Positions 1 through 7,498 are shown, counted from the stretch's first letter. The stretch is 28,538 bases of DNA from Mediterranea massiliensis (GCA_958402075.1 CATXSD010000029.1:1-28538); one strand, 5' to 3'. Made by a program: numbers and translations. Notes: generated by a model from the sequence alone, not told the origin.

Positions 1-16
1 TTAAAAACTAAAAATT

Positions 17-127
17 ATGGAAATGGAAAAGTTTTATGTAGCTCCGGAAGTGGAAATTCTGGAGGTAGAAGTAGAAAAAGGGTTTGAAGGAAGTCTGGAT
101 GGTCCCAGTGCAGGCGGCGAACTCTAA
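17..127 (+). CDS. small acidic peptide (36 aa), Gly-rich C-terminus
   Basis: A short ORF starts at ATG 17 (a second in-frame ATG is at 23) and ends at TAA 125-127. The peptide begins MEMEKFYVAPEVEILEVEVE and ends in GPSAGGEL. Bacteroidales genomes often carry 30-60 residue ORFs of this layout: an N-terminal 'Y.APE.E.L..E' stretch, then a small glycine/serine tail. They commonly sit next to surface-protein genes; this is my recollection of a pattern, not a named family. It has no signal peptide, no cysteine and no membrane segment. It lies 35 nt upstream of the adhesin gene with no terminator between, so co-transcription is likely. The promoter would lie left of the window. Function unknown. 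Confidence 0.6.
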   Translation: MEMEKFYVAPEVEILEVEVEKGFEGSLDGPSAGGEL

Positions 128-162
128 TGAATCAGAAACAAATTAATTAATTTATTTTAGAA

Positions 163-2796
163 ATGAGAACAAAATACATTTTAGGTGCATTGTGCTTGCC
201 CGGCATTTTTGCGGCATGTACAAACGAGGATTTCCTCACTGAAAATGAAAACCAGCTTGCTGGTAAAGAGACAGTTAAGATGGTTCTCTCTGCCAACTAT
301 GGCACAGACGGTCAGGCTGACACAAAGATGGTGAACCAGAATGGTACATTCCTGTGGGATAACACAGACGAGTTGGGTGCTACTTTATTGGCAGCTAGTG
401 GTAATGGCATTTACTCCAACAATAAGTTCGTCAACACACTCACAGAGCCGCAGCAGACGGGTGTTGACTTTACTACGAATGCTACGACGGTAGTTGGTAA
501 ATACTTGTTCTACTATCCGTACAGCACCAAGATGACTACCAATCTGAATGGTGTTCAGTATTCTTTGAAGGAGCCTCAGGTGTATGACCCGACCGGTGAA
601 GAGATGATGAAGAACAACTTTATGATCGCTCCGAAAGTGGAAGTGGACGGCAGCGAGCCGGGCACTTTAACTTTGCCTATCACCATGCGTTCTATCTATG
701 GCTACGGTCTGCTGAATCTGGCCATCGCGCAAGATAACCCCAACTATACTGAACTGTATGTGCAGAAGGTGATTATTGAATATTCCAGCAATGTATATAA
801 GGATGGTTATATCAATATGACAAATGTTCCTGCTGTTGACTTGACTGCTGATAAATTGGAAGGATTGGCAGAAGACGAAGACTATGAAGGCATGAGCACA
901 GCCGAAATCAGAAAGGCTCTGCTGGAAGCTGCTGATTTGGAACTGACTGCTCGAGAATTAGATGATGCGGGTAAGGATAAGGGCTACGCTGCTGGCACTA
1001 TTCTTGGCTTGACTGCTCAAAATGGTTCAAATGGCTTTATTTCACAGGTATCCATCTCCTGTCTGTCTGACGAGAACCCCAACGGTATCAAAGTAACGAA
1101 GGACGGAGGTTTCTCTACTCGCGTATTGTTACCGACAACTGGCGATGCTGGTACAGGTGTAACAGTTACTGTTTATACGAATAAAGGATCTTTTGAAGTT
1201 CTTGATGAAACATCTGGAATGAGAATCAAACCGGGTCACACCATCAACCTGGCTAACATCAATCGTGCAGATAATGGCGAGGATGTATTCACTCTTTCTG
1301 GTGAAGCAGATGATGTTACTGCCATTAACGCCATTTCAGAGGCTGACTTTATCCAGAGCATGAAGGCTGTAAGTGGTGCTTCAGTAAATGTATCTGTAGG
1401 CAACTTCGAACTTACCGCAGCAGCTGTAAATGCCATTCCTAGCGGTGTAACGGTTTACTTTACTAATACGGAGGCTATCACATTCAATGGTAACATGACA
1501 TTGAAGAAGATGACTTTCGATGGTCCCGTAAACTTCAAGGGTGGTGATATCACTGTAACTGACGATGTAACGTTTGCTGATGGCAAGGCTATCACAATTG
1601 ACGGTGCCAATGTAGTGATGACTAATGGTGGTGCAGGTAGTTCTTCTACAAATGTTAAGTCTGGTACTTTAACCATTACTGATGGATTATACACGTCTTA
1701 CGTTGATGTAAATGGTGGTACATTGAATATCGGTAGTGCTAAGGAAAAAGCGGCTTCAACTGTTCAAGTTACTACTTATTTGAGAAACATCAACAAAGGT
1801 ACTGTAAACGTAAACGTTCCATTAACATTGAATTATAATGTTACCCTAGGTACTGCTACTGACGCTGCCACTCTGAATGTAAATGCAGATGTAACATTGA
1901 ATAGTAAAACTATCACAGTAAACAAAGGCGGTAAGGTTGTTAACAAGGCTGAGTTAACAGTTACAACCAACAACGGTACTATCGATGCTGAAGCCGGTAA
2001 TCTGACTGTGACTACAAATGAAACTGGTGATGCAAAATTCACTCCGGTAATCAACTACAACGGTGGTGAAGCAACGGTTACAACTAACAATGGTAACATC
2101 TACAACAATGTGAAGGCTGTTGACGGAACGTTGAATATTGGTACAAATGCTGGTGTTATCTATGTTGTTGCTGCTTCTCAGACAGATGTAGAAACTTCTA
2201 ATACTGGTAATATCTACTTCACTCCGGGCGCATACGTAAATCTGCCGGCTGATTTCTCTGCTGATCAGGATGAAGAAGGTCATCTGATTTACACCGTTTC
2301 TGAGGATATGACAGCTACTGAACTGGAGGAGGAGTTCGGTAAGTGTACTGCTATTCTTATCAACAACGGTGCTACCTTGAATCTGGATAAGACTCTGACT
2401 TTGGCTAATCTTCAGATGGTGACACTGAATGGTGGTAAGGTTAATCTGCCGGCTACAATTGGTAGTGGAGCTAGTGAAAAAGCATTTGTACAGCAGGTTA
2501 AGTCATTTGCGGTATATGTTTATGGTGAATCTGAAATCACAGGTGGTGGTACGCTGCAGTGGGCTAATGAAAATACAAATAATAAGATTGTAGTTAAATC
2601 TAAGGCTTACTTCAAGAATAGCGCCAAACTGGTGAATTTCAATGCCATGACAGTTGAAGCGGGTGATGCCACGAATAAGACCATTGTTGAGAACCCGGGA
2701 ACAATCTCCGGTGTGACTGCTCCTGACTTAACTGGTAACCGTCGTTGGATTGGTAATGCTTTTGAGACAAAGGCTTATGACAATCCGAATGATTAA
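163..2796 (+). CDS. fimbrillin-like surface lipoprotein with long beta-repeat (adhesin-like) region
   Basis: This 877-residue protein has a lipoprotein signal with a lipobox IFAAC (Cys19), followed by an acidic TNEDF stretch compatible with surface export in Bacteroidales. Residues about 35-370 look like the Mfa-like/fimbrillin N-terminal region, with the typical 'TKMVNQNGTFLWDNTDELG' type of segment, where a beta-sandwich meets Thr/Asn-rich strands. From about residue 380 to 720 the sequence turns into short degenerate repeats rich in T, N, V and G (runs such as GGTLNIGS, TVNVNVPLTLNYNVTLGT, NGGEATVTTNNGNIYNN), as in right-handed beta-helix or pectate-lyase-like adhesins. No catalytic motif is visible. 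It follows the small peptide gene at 17-127 and ends before a strong terminator. The codon composition is visibly more AT-rich than the SusC/SusD region. Probably a cell-surface adhesin or an unusual fimbrial tip/anchor protein; the ligand is unknown. Confidence 0.75.
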   Translation: MRTKYILGALCLPGIFAACTNEDFLTENENQLAGKETVKMVLSANYGTDGQADTKMVNQNGTFLWDNTDELGATLLAASGNGIYSNNKFVNTLTEPQQTGVDFTTNATTVVGKYLFYYPYSTKMTTNLNGVQYSLKEPQVYDPTGEEMMKNNFMIAPKVEVDGSEPGTLTLPITMRSIYGYGLLNLAIAQDNPNYTELYVQKVIIEYSSNVYKDGYINMTNVPAVDLTADKLEGLAEDEDYEGMSTAEIRKALLEAADLELTARELDDAGKDKGYAAGTILGLTAQNGSNGFISQVSISCLSDENPNGIKVTKDGGFSTRVLLPTTGDAGTGVTVTVYTNKGSFEVLDETSGMRIKPGHTINLANINRADNGEDVFTLSGEADDVTAINAISEADFIQSMKAVSGASVNVSVGNFELTAAAVNAIPSGVTVYFTNTEAITFNGNMTLKKMTFDGPVNFKGGDITVTDDVTFADGKAITIDGANVVMTNGGAGSSSTNVKSGTLTITDGLYTSYVDVNGGTLNIGSAKEKAASTVQVTTYLRNINKGTVNVNVPLTLNYNVTLGTATDAATLNVNADVTLNSKTITVNKGGKVVNKAELTVTTNNGTIDAEAGNLTVTTNETGDAKFTPVINYNGGEATVTTNNGNIYNNVKAVDGTLNIGTNAGVIYVVAASQTDVETSNTGNIYFTPGAYVNLPADFSADQDEEGHLIYTVSEDMTATELEEEFGKCTAILINNGATLNLDKTLTLANLQMVTLNGGKVNLPATIGSGASEKAFVQQVKSFAVYVYGESEITGGGTLQWANENTNNKIVVKSKAYFKNSAKLVNFNAMTVEAGDATNKTIVENPGTISGVTAPDLTGNRRWIGNAFETKAYDNPND

Positions 2797-2831
2797 CTAA
2801 GAGTTGGTCCTTAACAGTTAATCTATAAGAT

Positions 2832-2873
2832 ACTACCCAAGATGCACAATGCCGTGCTCTTGGGTAGTTTTTT
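2832..2873 (+). terminator. Rho-independent terminator after the adhesin gene
   Basis: A perfect 11-bp stem (ACTACCCAAGA at 2832-2842 pairing with TCTTGGGTAGT at 2858-2868) is extended by GCAC/GTGC inside it, with loop AATGCC. A run of six T residues (2868-2873) follows. It lies 36 bp past the adhesin stop codon. Confidence 0.9.
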
Positions 2874-2921
2874 ATGTGGATACGGGTAGGCGGCAGGTGG
2901 TTATTTGGTACGGGGGGATGA

Positions 2922-2990
2922 CGCAGTGCTTCGTGAGGGTCTGACACAGTGCTTCGTCAGGGTGTCACGCAGTGCTTCGTGGATTCCGCA
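2922..2990. repeat. 23-bp tandem repeat, three copies
   Basis: The 11-mer CAGTGCTTCGT occurs at 2924-2934, 2947-2957 and 2970-2980, exactly 23 bp apart each time. The surrounding bases (GACGCAGTGCTTCGTGAGGG and variants) are also partly conserved. It sits between the adhesin terminator and the convergent muramidase gene, in a stretch with no supported gene. Confidence 0.8.
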
Positions 2991-3019
2991 TCCAGCGCGG
3001 GCGACCGGAGGCAGCCCGA

Positions 3020-3835
3020 TTACCGGTATTTCTCGTAGGCGTCAGCCAGCTTCGTGTCGTAGTGGTTGGAGGCATAATCGGGTCCGTTGTAGTAGCGGGC
3101 AAAGGTACTCCAGTCTGTCTCCTTCAGAGCCTCTACCAGCACCCTGCCTCCGGCCTTGGTCCGGAAGTTGTAGATGAAACGCGCGGAGAGCAGCAGCTGG
3201 TGCAGCTCGCTGCGCGACATCATCTCTACAAAGCCGGCCACCGTCTGTTCGCCGCAGGCCACGTGATTGAATCCCATAATCTGGAACATGCCCCAACTGG
3301 CGGAGGCGTCTGCCGCTTCCCGGTCGATTTTCCTGGCCCGTTCCAGTCTGTCGTGTTCCGCTTCGCCCCCCAGATAGTATTTTCGGTTCCGGGAGGGATA
3401 CAGGATATCTTCATGGCCGGCCCGGCACGCTTCGGGGTCGATGCCCCTTTGCTTCAGCTGGTTCCAGAAGATATGGCCTTCGAAGAGGATGACCGGCTTG
3501 CCGGACGGCAGAAAGCCGCCCTGGCTGCCCGTCTCCACCTCTTTGACGGCCATCAGTGCAGCTGTGGAGCAGCCTATGAGGCGTGCGGTCCGTTCATAGT
3601 CGTCGCGGGTGAGCCGTGTGCCCTGGTTGCGGCGGCTGAAGTAAAGGGCTTCCCAGGTGCGGTAGCCTACTATGCCGTCGGCTGCAAGTTCCTGCCGGCG
3701 CTGGAAGGCGCGTACCGCCTGTGAGGTCGCTTCTCCGAATATTCCGTCCGGTGCTGCCTGGTAGCCGTTTTCTGTCAATAATTGCTGGAGGGTCTTTACG
3801 ATTTCGCCCTTCGTTCCTGTTCTGATTGTTTCCAT
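3020..3835 (-). CDS. peptidoglycan-binding domain + N-acetylmuramidase (endolysin-like)
   Basis: The product is 271 residues. Residues about 1-66 form a PG_binding_1 domain (TGTKGEIVKTLQQLLTENGY, then DGIFGEATSQAVRAFQRRQ and DGIVGYRTW). Residues about 75-270 match the N-acetylmuramidase family (DUF3380/Pfam Muramidase type) seen in phage-like endolysins, with the landmark segments KEVETGSQGGF, LFEGHIFW, SWGMFQIMGFNH and FARYYNGPDY; the Glu in KEVE is the expected catalytic acid. The expected reaction is cleavage of the glycan strand of peptidoglycan. The ORF can be extended by 50 codons, but the extension is of low complexity and runs into the inverted-end element at 3909-4034, so I chose the ATG at 3833-3835. 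There is no signal peptide, so release would need a holin, a secretion system or lysis. No phage structural genes are nearby, so its link to the adjacent peptidase/DUF2589 cluster is only positional. Confidence 0.85.
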   Translation of the reverse strand: METIRTGTKGEIVKTLQQLLTENGYQAAPDGIFGEATSQAVRAFQRRQELAADGIVGYRTWEALYFSRRNQGTRLTRDDYERTARLIGCSTAALMAVKEVETGSQGGFLPSGKPVILFEGHIFWNQLKQRGIDPEACRAGHEDILYPSRNRKYYLGGEAEHDRLERARKIDREAADASASWGMFQIMGFNHVACGEQTVAGFVEMMSRSELHQLLLSARFIYNFRTKAGGRVLVEALKETDWSTFARYYNGPDYASNHYDTKLADAYEKYR

Positions 3836-3908
3836 ACGGGTTGTCTGCTGTAAAAAGGTTATAAGAAAAGGCATACCCCGCGCTGTCTGCTCCCGCTTTC
3901 GTGGGGCT

Positions 3909-4034
3909 GACTCAAAATAGAAAAGTGCTGGCATTTTGTCATTAGCTTCGCTCAAAACAGCTGTTTGTGTATTGAGATCCTTCACTGCGTTCAGGATGAC
4001 ATTGCGTTTTGATTATACCTTTCTATTTTGAGAC
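3909..4034. mobile_element. MITE-like element with inverted ends
   Basis: A 126-bp segment is bounded by imperfect 17-bp inverted repeats: GACTCAAAATAGAAAAG at 3909-3925 and CCTTTCTATTTTGAGAC at 4018-4034 (15 of 17 positions pair). The interior holds a second palindromic stretch around 3978-4000 (GATCCTTCACTGCGTTCAGG), similar to short dispersed palindromes seen in many bacterial genomes. It has no coding capacity of its own. It lies between two minus-strand genes and supplies part of the false N-terminal extension of the muramidase ORF. I see no clear target-site duplication. Confidence 0.6.
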
Positions 4035-4122
4035 ATCCCCATGCATAGGGTAGAGGCGAACGGCGCAGGGTACACCTGTATGTATGGTGCCGTGTCCCTG
4101 CGGACCGGCACCGATGATGTGG

Positions 4123-4737
4123 TTACTGCTGCTGCTGTTGTAGCGTAATGATCAGATTGATAGCACCATAGTGAGTGGTCAAATGTGATTGTATCTCGTT
4201 TGTGCCGACTGTCTCCGCATTGCCGTCACCCGGATTGTAAATGGTAAAATGTTGTCTATCCGGCTCTCGTTTGACGGCTATCCAATGTGTGTCATTGTTG
4301 ACCAAAACAAGAAAGTAGGGGATATCGAAGTTGAACACGTCAAACAGATGGTCATTTTCGACCTTTATAGTATTGCCTCCACTGCGTCCATTCTCTAAAT
4401 TGATGAAACTACTCATCATTTCAGGTTCGCGATTCATTATCTTCCAGTCTCTCTTGTAATGAATTGTGGCTGCAAGTTCGTATGATTGGGCACAGCGTAC
4501 CAAGCTGGAAGGAAGGCTGATGTTTGTTTCGGAATCCCCACTCATCGCTTTAATCAGATCTCCGAGTTCTTTTGGTACATCTGCTTGACATTTCTGAATT
4601 TGATTGTAGATTACCATTGGGGCTTTTGCATCGTTCTCAAAAAAATCGTTTAATACCGCGTATAAGGCATATCCTCCGCAACGGTTGTTGTTGGCCGGTT
4701 GATGATTGTTTTGGTTTTGGTTATTTCCAAATGGCAT
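4123..4737 (-). CDS. probable papain-fold cysteine peptidase (C39/C47-like), 204 aa
   Basis: I chose the ATG at 4735-4737. The longer in-frame ORF would cross the -7 promoter box at 4814-4821 and adds Cys-rich nonsense. The 204-residue product has an N-terminal Asn/Gln-rich linker (NNQNQNNHQPANNN), then NRCGGYALYAVL with Cys20 at the start of a helix, later NDTHWIAVK with His151, and IYNPGDG with Asn168 or Asp171. The order Cys ... His ... Asn/Asp with these spacings is that of papain-like peptidases such as bacteriocin-processing C39 or YopT-like enzymes, so a proteolytic role is inferred. It has no signal peptide or membrane segment. The C-terminus ends in five glutamines encoded by CAG/CAA codons, a tract prone to slippage. 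It is divergent from the LytTR regulator and shares its intergenic region. A housekeeping role seems unlikely; a toxin or maturation protease is possible. Confidence 0.6.
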   Translation of the reverse strand: MPFGNNQNQNNHQPANNNRCGGYALYAVLNDFFENDAKAPMVIYNQIQKCQADVPKELGDLIKAMSGDSETNISLPSSLVRCAQSYELAATIHYKRDWKIMNREPEMMSSFINLENGRSGGNTIKVENDHLFDVFNFDIPYFLVLVNNDTHWIAVKREPDRQHFTIYNPGDGNAETVGTNEIQSHLTTHYGAINLIITLQQQQQ

Positions 4738-4813
4738 ATGAATATTTTTTTGATGGTCTGTTCCTACTCTGTTGTCGGCTTTTCGGATTCCGCCGTCCGG
4801 TAAACTTGCGACG

Positions 4814-4821
4814 CAAATATA
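4814..4821 (-). promoter_or_regulatory. -7 box of peptidase gene
   Basis: On the minus strand this reads TATATTTG, matching the Bacteroidales TAnnTTTG element. It lies 77 bp upstream of the chosen ATG and inside the longer ORF, which argues for the shorter start. Confidence 0.6.
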
Positions 4822-4903
4822 AGCGTGGAAGGTGCATGCGGCAAATCGGTTTGACAGGCAGCTGTAATTGCTGACAGGCTGCAGCAAGGACTGTCCGGAC
4901 TGT

Positions 4904-4930
4904 CGTTCGTCTAAAATTATGGTTGTCGGT
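4904..4930 (+). promoter_or_regulatory. candidate regulator site A (shared with 5491-5517)
   Basis: This 27-bp stretch has the pattern CGTTCGTC, a 9-bp spacer, then GGTTGnCnGT. It matches the stretch at 5491-5517 at 20 of 27 positions with identical spacing. It lies between the divergent peptidase and LytTR genes. LytTR proteins bind pairs of short direct repeats containing GTT; both halves here contain GTT, 17 bp apart, which is shorter than the usual 21-22 bp. Confidence 0.4.
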
Positions 4931-4993
4931 ATATTTTATTTGCGTTTTATGGCCGGGATTTTTTGATTTGTATCCGGAAAAGACGAAACAACT

Positions 4994-5479
4994 ATGAAAG
5001 TAAAACAATATCTGACCATTATCCTGCCGGACGAGCTGGCCGATCTGCCGGTTCAGGTTGTCCGGGGCGGAGGCTGCCCGCAGCTGGTCATCGAGACGGG
5101 AGTTGCGGATGACGGGTTGGCCTGCGTCGAAAAGCGCGAACGGAAATATGCATTTATCTGGCAGCAGAATGATTACAAGAAGGTGGCGTTGGACGAAATC
5201 CTGTGGATAGAGGCGGCGGGAAGCTATACCCGAATCCATTTGTCAGGCAACCAGGGGCTGATGGTCTCCTTCAATCTGGCCGTGGTGGAACGGAAACTCC
5301 CGGCATCGGACTTCCTGCGCATCCATCGTTCGTGTGTGGTGAACCTGAAACACGTATCCGGCCTGTCGGGCAACAGCCTGAAGGTGGGCGGAAACCTGCT
5401 GACGATAGGGCGGGAATATCGCGACAGCCTGTTGGAGCGTTTCGTCTTTCTGGGAGTGCGGCGGAGCGGGGTGAGGTAG
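4994..5479 (+). CDS. LytTR-type DNA-binding transcriptional regulator (no receiver domain)
   Basis: The product is 161 residues. The C-terminal two thirds (about 60-155) is a LytTR DNA-binding domain: DEILWIEAAGSYTRIHLSG, then VERKLPASDFLRIHRSCVVN, then a final strand set ending LTIGREYRDSLLERF. These are the usual landmarks of the family (W-I-E-A..Y, F.RIHRS..VN, P.G/R.Y). The N-terminal 55 residues are short and do not resemble a response-regulator receiver, so it is not the partner of a classical sensor kinase. It is divergent from the peptidase gene and 164 bp ahead of the DUF2589 operon, with a 27-bp near-repeat upstream of both its own start and that operon. The likely role is local control of this cluster, including itself. 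Confidence 0.85.
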   Translation: MKVKQYLTIILPDELADLPVQVVRGGGCPQLVIETGVADDGLACVEKRERKYAFIWQQNDYKKVALDEILWIEAAGSYTRIHLSGNQGLMVSFNLAVVERKLPASDFLRIHRSCVVNLKHVSGLSGNSLKVGGNLLTIGREYRDSLLERFVFLGVRRSGVR

Positions 5480-5490
5480 GACGAAGCTTC

Positions 5491-5517
5491 CGTTCGTCAA
5501 GAAATCCGGTTGCCTGT
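5491..5517 (+). promoter_or_regulatory. candidate regulator site B upstream of DUF2589 operon
   Basis: This is the second copy of the 27-bp pattern at 4904-4930. It begins 12 bp after the LytTR stop codon and 33 bp upstream of the operon's -7 box. The subsequence TCCGTTCGT at 5489-5497 fits the published-style LytTR half-site consensus ([TA][AC][CA]GTTN[AG][TG]). The position suggests activation of the downstream operon. Confidence 0.4.
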
Positions 5518-5550
5518 CAAAAGGACAAGGATACTTTCGGGGCGGGAACC

Positions 5551-5558
5551 TATCTTTG
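5551..5558 (+). promoter_or_regulatory. -7 box of DUF2589 operon
   Basis: TATCTTTG matches TAnnTTTG and gives a leader of roughly 80 nt before the ATG at 5644. No TTTG-like -33 element is visible at the proper distance (about 5525-5531 reads GACAAGG), as expected for an activator-dependent promoter. Confidence 0.55.
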
Positions 5559-5643
5559 TAACGGTAAACTTGCAAACATACAGGCGGAAACCGAAAAGCC
5601 TGAACAGAGTAGGAAAAACAGATCTTATTAATCAGAATGAATT

Positions 5644-6711
5644 ATGGCAATTGATACAACTCCGTCGCAGGTGGCGACCAGTGCACTGACCTCCCTGCCT
5701 TTTGGGAACATCATCGGAGGGCCGCTCAAAGCGTGTATTGAGGCCCAGGCCATGGCTGCGAAAACGTCCTGGAACTTTATTCAGGAGGTGGGTCTGAACA
5801 CCGACCCGGAAACGGGCGAAAAGAAGGCGGTCAACGTCTCCTTCCAGTTCATCAAGGACGGGCGTGTGGCCCAGCTCAACGTGCCGCTACTGACCATCGT
5901 CCCGATTCCCTACATCGCAATCCAGACGATAGACATTTCTTTCAAGGCGAACATCAACGCGTCTTCGTCGAGTTCTTCGGTGGTGAACGAGAGTGTCTCC
6001 AAGGAAGGAGGGGCGGCGGGAAGCGCGTCGCTAAACCTGGGACTGTTCAAAGTCAATACGGATTTCCATGCCAGCTATTCCAGCAAAAAAGACTCGACGG
6101 CCACCCAGGATTCCAAATACAGCGTGGAATATACCATGGATGTGGCGGTGAAAGCCGGGCAGGACAGTATGCCTGCCGGCCTGGCCAAGGTGCTGGAACT
6201 GCTGGGCAACAGCCTCGACGTATGCGACCCTGCCGGTACGCTGGACGTGAACGCACTGGAATTCAAGGGATCGCCCGGCGAAACGTTCATGCTTGTTGCG
6301 TCCTACAAGAACAGGGACGGCCTGTTTGAACCCGACAAGATTCAGATTCCCGGCCAGACGGGCACGGTGGAGGGTGACAACGCGATTTTCAATCTTCCGG
6401 TAGTGGAGGGGAAGACAACCTCTTATATCGTGGGTGTGTCCGGAACCGACAAGAAGGTGATTGTCAAGACAATCGATACCTATACCGACCAGAAGAACCG
6501 CGAACTGGCACGCCTGGAACGGGAGGCGGACGACAAGAGACGCCTGGCCGACCTGCAGGCTTCGCTGTCGGAACGCCGCAAGGCACTGGATGATGAACAT
6601 GCCCAGGAACTGGCTGCTTCCCAGGAACGCGTGCGCCAGCTGGAGGAAGAACAGGCAAGGGAGGAGCAGGCAAAGGCAGAACAGGCAGACGCAAGCGCGG
6701 CCGGCGAATGA
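5644..6711 (+). CDS. DUF2589 protein with C-terminal coiled coil (355 aa)
   Basis: The N-terminal part (about 1-190) has the DUF2589 layout: a start such as ALTSLPFGNIIGGPLKACIEAQ, a helix AKTSWNFIQEVG, then VSFQFIKDGRVAQLNVPLLT and IVPIPYIAIQTIDISFKA. A Ser-rich linker follows, then VEYTMDVAVKAGQDSMPAGL with LAKVLELLGNSL, which closes the domain. Residues about 190-275 form an extra beta-rich domain (EFKGSPGETFMLVASYKN). Residues about 280-355 are a charged heptad-like helix (RELARLEREADDKRRLADLQ), probably a coiled coil. There is no signal peptide, so it should be cytoplasmic. It is the first gene of the operon and shares the PLLTxVPxP motif with the protein at 7556-8182. The biochemical role of DUF2589 is unknown to me; a structural or assembly role is a guess from the pairing and the coiled coil. 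Confidence 0.8.
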   Translation: MAIDTTPSQVATSALTSLPFGNIIGGPLKACIEAQAMAAKTSWNFIQEVGLNTDPETGEKKAVNVSFQFIKDGRVAQLNVPLLTIVPIPYIAIQTIDISFKANINASSSSSSVVNESVSKEGGAAGSASLNLGLFKVNTDFHASYSSKKDSTATQDSKYSVEYTMDVAVKAGQDSMPAGLAKVLELLGNSLDVCDPAGTLDVNALEFKGSPGETFMLVASYKNRDGLFEPDKIQIPGQTGTVEGDNAIFNLPVVEGKTTSYIVGVSGTDKKVIVKTIDTYTDQKNRELARLEREADDKRRLADLQASLSERRKALDDEHAQELAASQERVRQLEEEQAREEQAKAEQADASAAGE

Positions 6712-6721
6712 TTGACAGACT

Positions 6722-7498
6722 ATGGCTCAGTTAAGCAAGATATTAGGTTCGATTCTGCGGGACATGGTTGCGGCCCAGCATGAGGCCAACATGTATGCCT
6801 TGAAGCTGGCGTCCGCCTACCGGAACCAGAGTCAGGCGGCCGCCTTGAACCCTCCGGTTGTGAGTCTGGGTGAGGTGGAGCTGATGCTGCACTGCGGATT
6901 TACGGGAGAGGCGGTCGAGAGCGAGGTGTATGAAGTGGACCAGACGCTGGTGCTGGCCACCGTACAGGAACTCTCGTCCGAGATTTCCGAAGTGGTCGTC
7001 TCGGGCATCCTTTCGGCCATCGTCAACCGTGAGGACGACGGACTGCACGAGGAAGGCCCGATGGCACGGCTGAACAGGGAAAAGACGGCGCGCAGGAACT
7101 TTGTCGCTTTTCTGGGCCATAGGCTTTACGCTTATCTGAAAGCCCATCGGGCGGAGTTTGTCGCTCCGGACGGCTCAGTCGATCAGGAAGTCCTGCAGGA
7201 GGCCATCCTGTTTGTGACCGATGACCAGATACTGTCGCATCCGGAACTGGAGGAGGTGTTTGAACAAGACCCTTCCGGAGGCTTGCGGAAGAAAGTCCGG
7301 GAAAACCTGCAGGCCAACGTCGGGATTATGCTGCCCCGTATATTGAAGAACGTACAGATAGGGCGGCCGAGAAAATATTCGTCTTTGGATGTGACCGTCT
7401 CCTCCGAAGAATTGTCGCGGTTGCCGGACGAGTGTATCCAGACGTTCCGTCTGAAGATTTCGCCGCGCGACCTGCTGTCGGAGGCAGACACTGAATGA
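6722..7498 (+). CDS. uncharacterised DUF2589-neighbour protein (258 aa)
   Basis: It starts 10 nt after the DUF2589 stop codon, so the two are probably co-transcribed. The start MAQLSKILGSILRDMVAAQH is a helix, followed by EANMYALKLASAYRNQ and then VVSLGEVELMLHCGF, a beta-strand set. I recall proteins with this 'helix, then I/V-S/R-GEVELxL' layout next to DUF2589 genes in other bacteria, but cannot name a family. The middle is acidic and helical (VYEVDQTLVLATVQELSSEI), and the C-terminal third holds IGRPRKYSSLDVTVSSEELS. There is no signal peptide, transmembrane segment or catalytic motif. It probably acts in the cytoplasm in a complex with the flanking DUF2589 proteins; this is inference from gene order only. 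Confidence 0.75.
   Translation: MAQLSKILGSILRDMVAAQHEANMYALKLASAYRNQSQAAALNPPVVSLGEVELMLHCGFTGEAVESEVYEVDQTLVLATVQELSSEISEVVVSGILSAIVNREDDGLHEEGPMARLNREKTARRNFVAFLGHRLYAYLKAHRAEFVAPDGSVDQEVLQEAILFVTDDQILSHPELEEVFEQDPSGGLRKKVRENLQANVGIMLPRILKNVQIGRPRKYSSLDVTVSSEELSRLPDECIQTFRLKISPRDLLSEADTE

Noticed and set aside
2905..3724. Long plus-strand ORFs (90 and 250 codons) opposite the muramidase
   Set aside because: They are antisense to a gene with clear domain landmarks, and the translation is rich in Val/Gly/Ala as expected from a GC-rich complement.
3020..3835. Muramidase as part of an intact prophage
   Set aside because: No capsid, tail, terminase or integrase genes lie nearby, so a phage origin is not supported within this window.
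4086..4112. GGTGCCG...CGGCACC hairpin downstream of the peptidase gene
   Set aside because: The 7-bp stem lies in the right place, but no T tract follows on the minus strand, so I do not call it a terminator.
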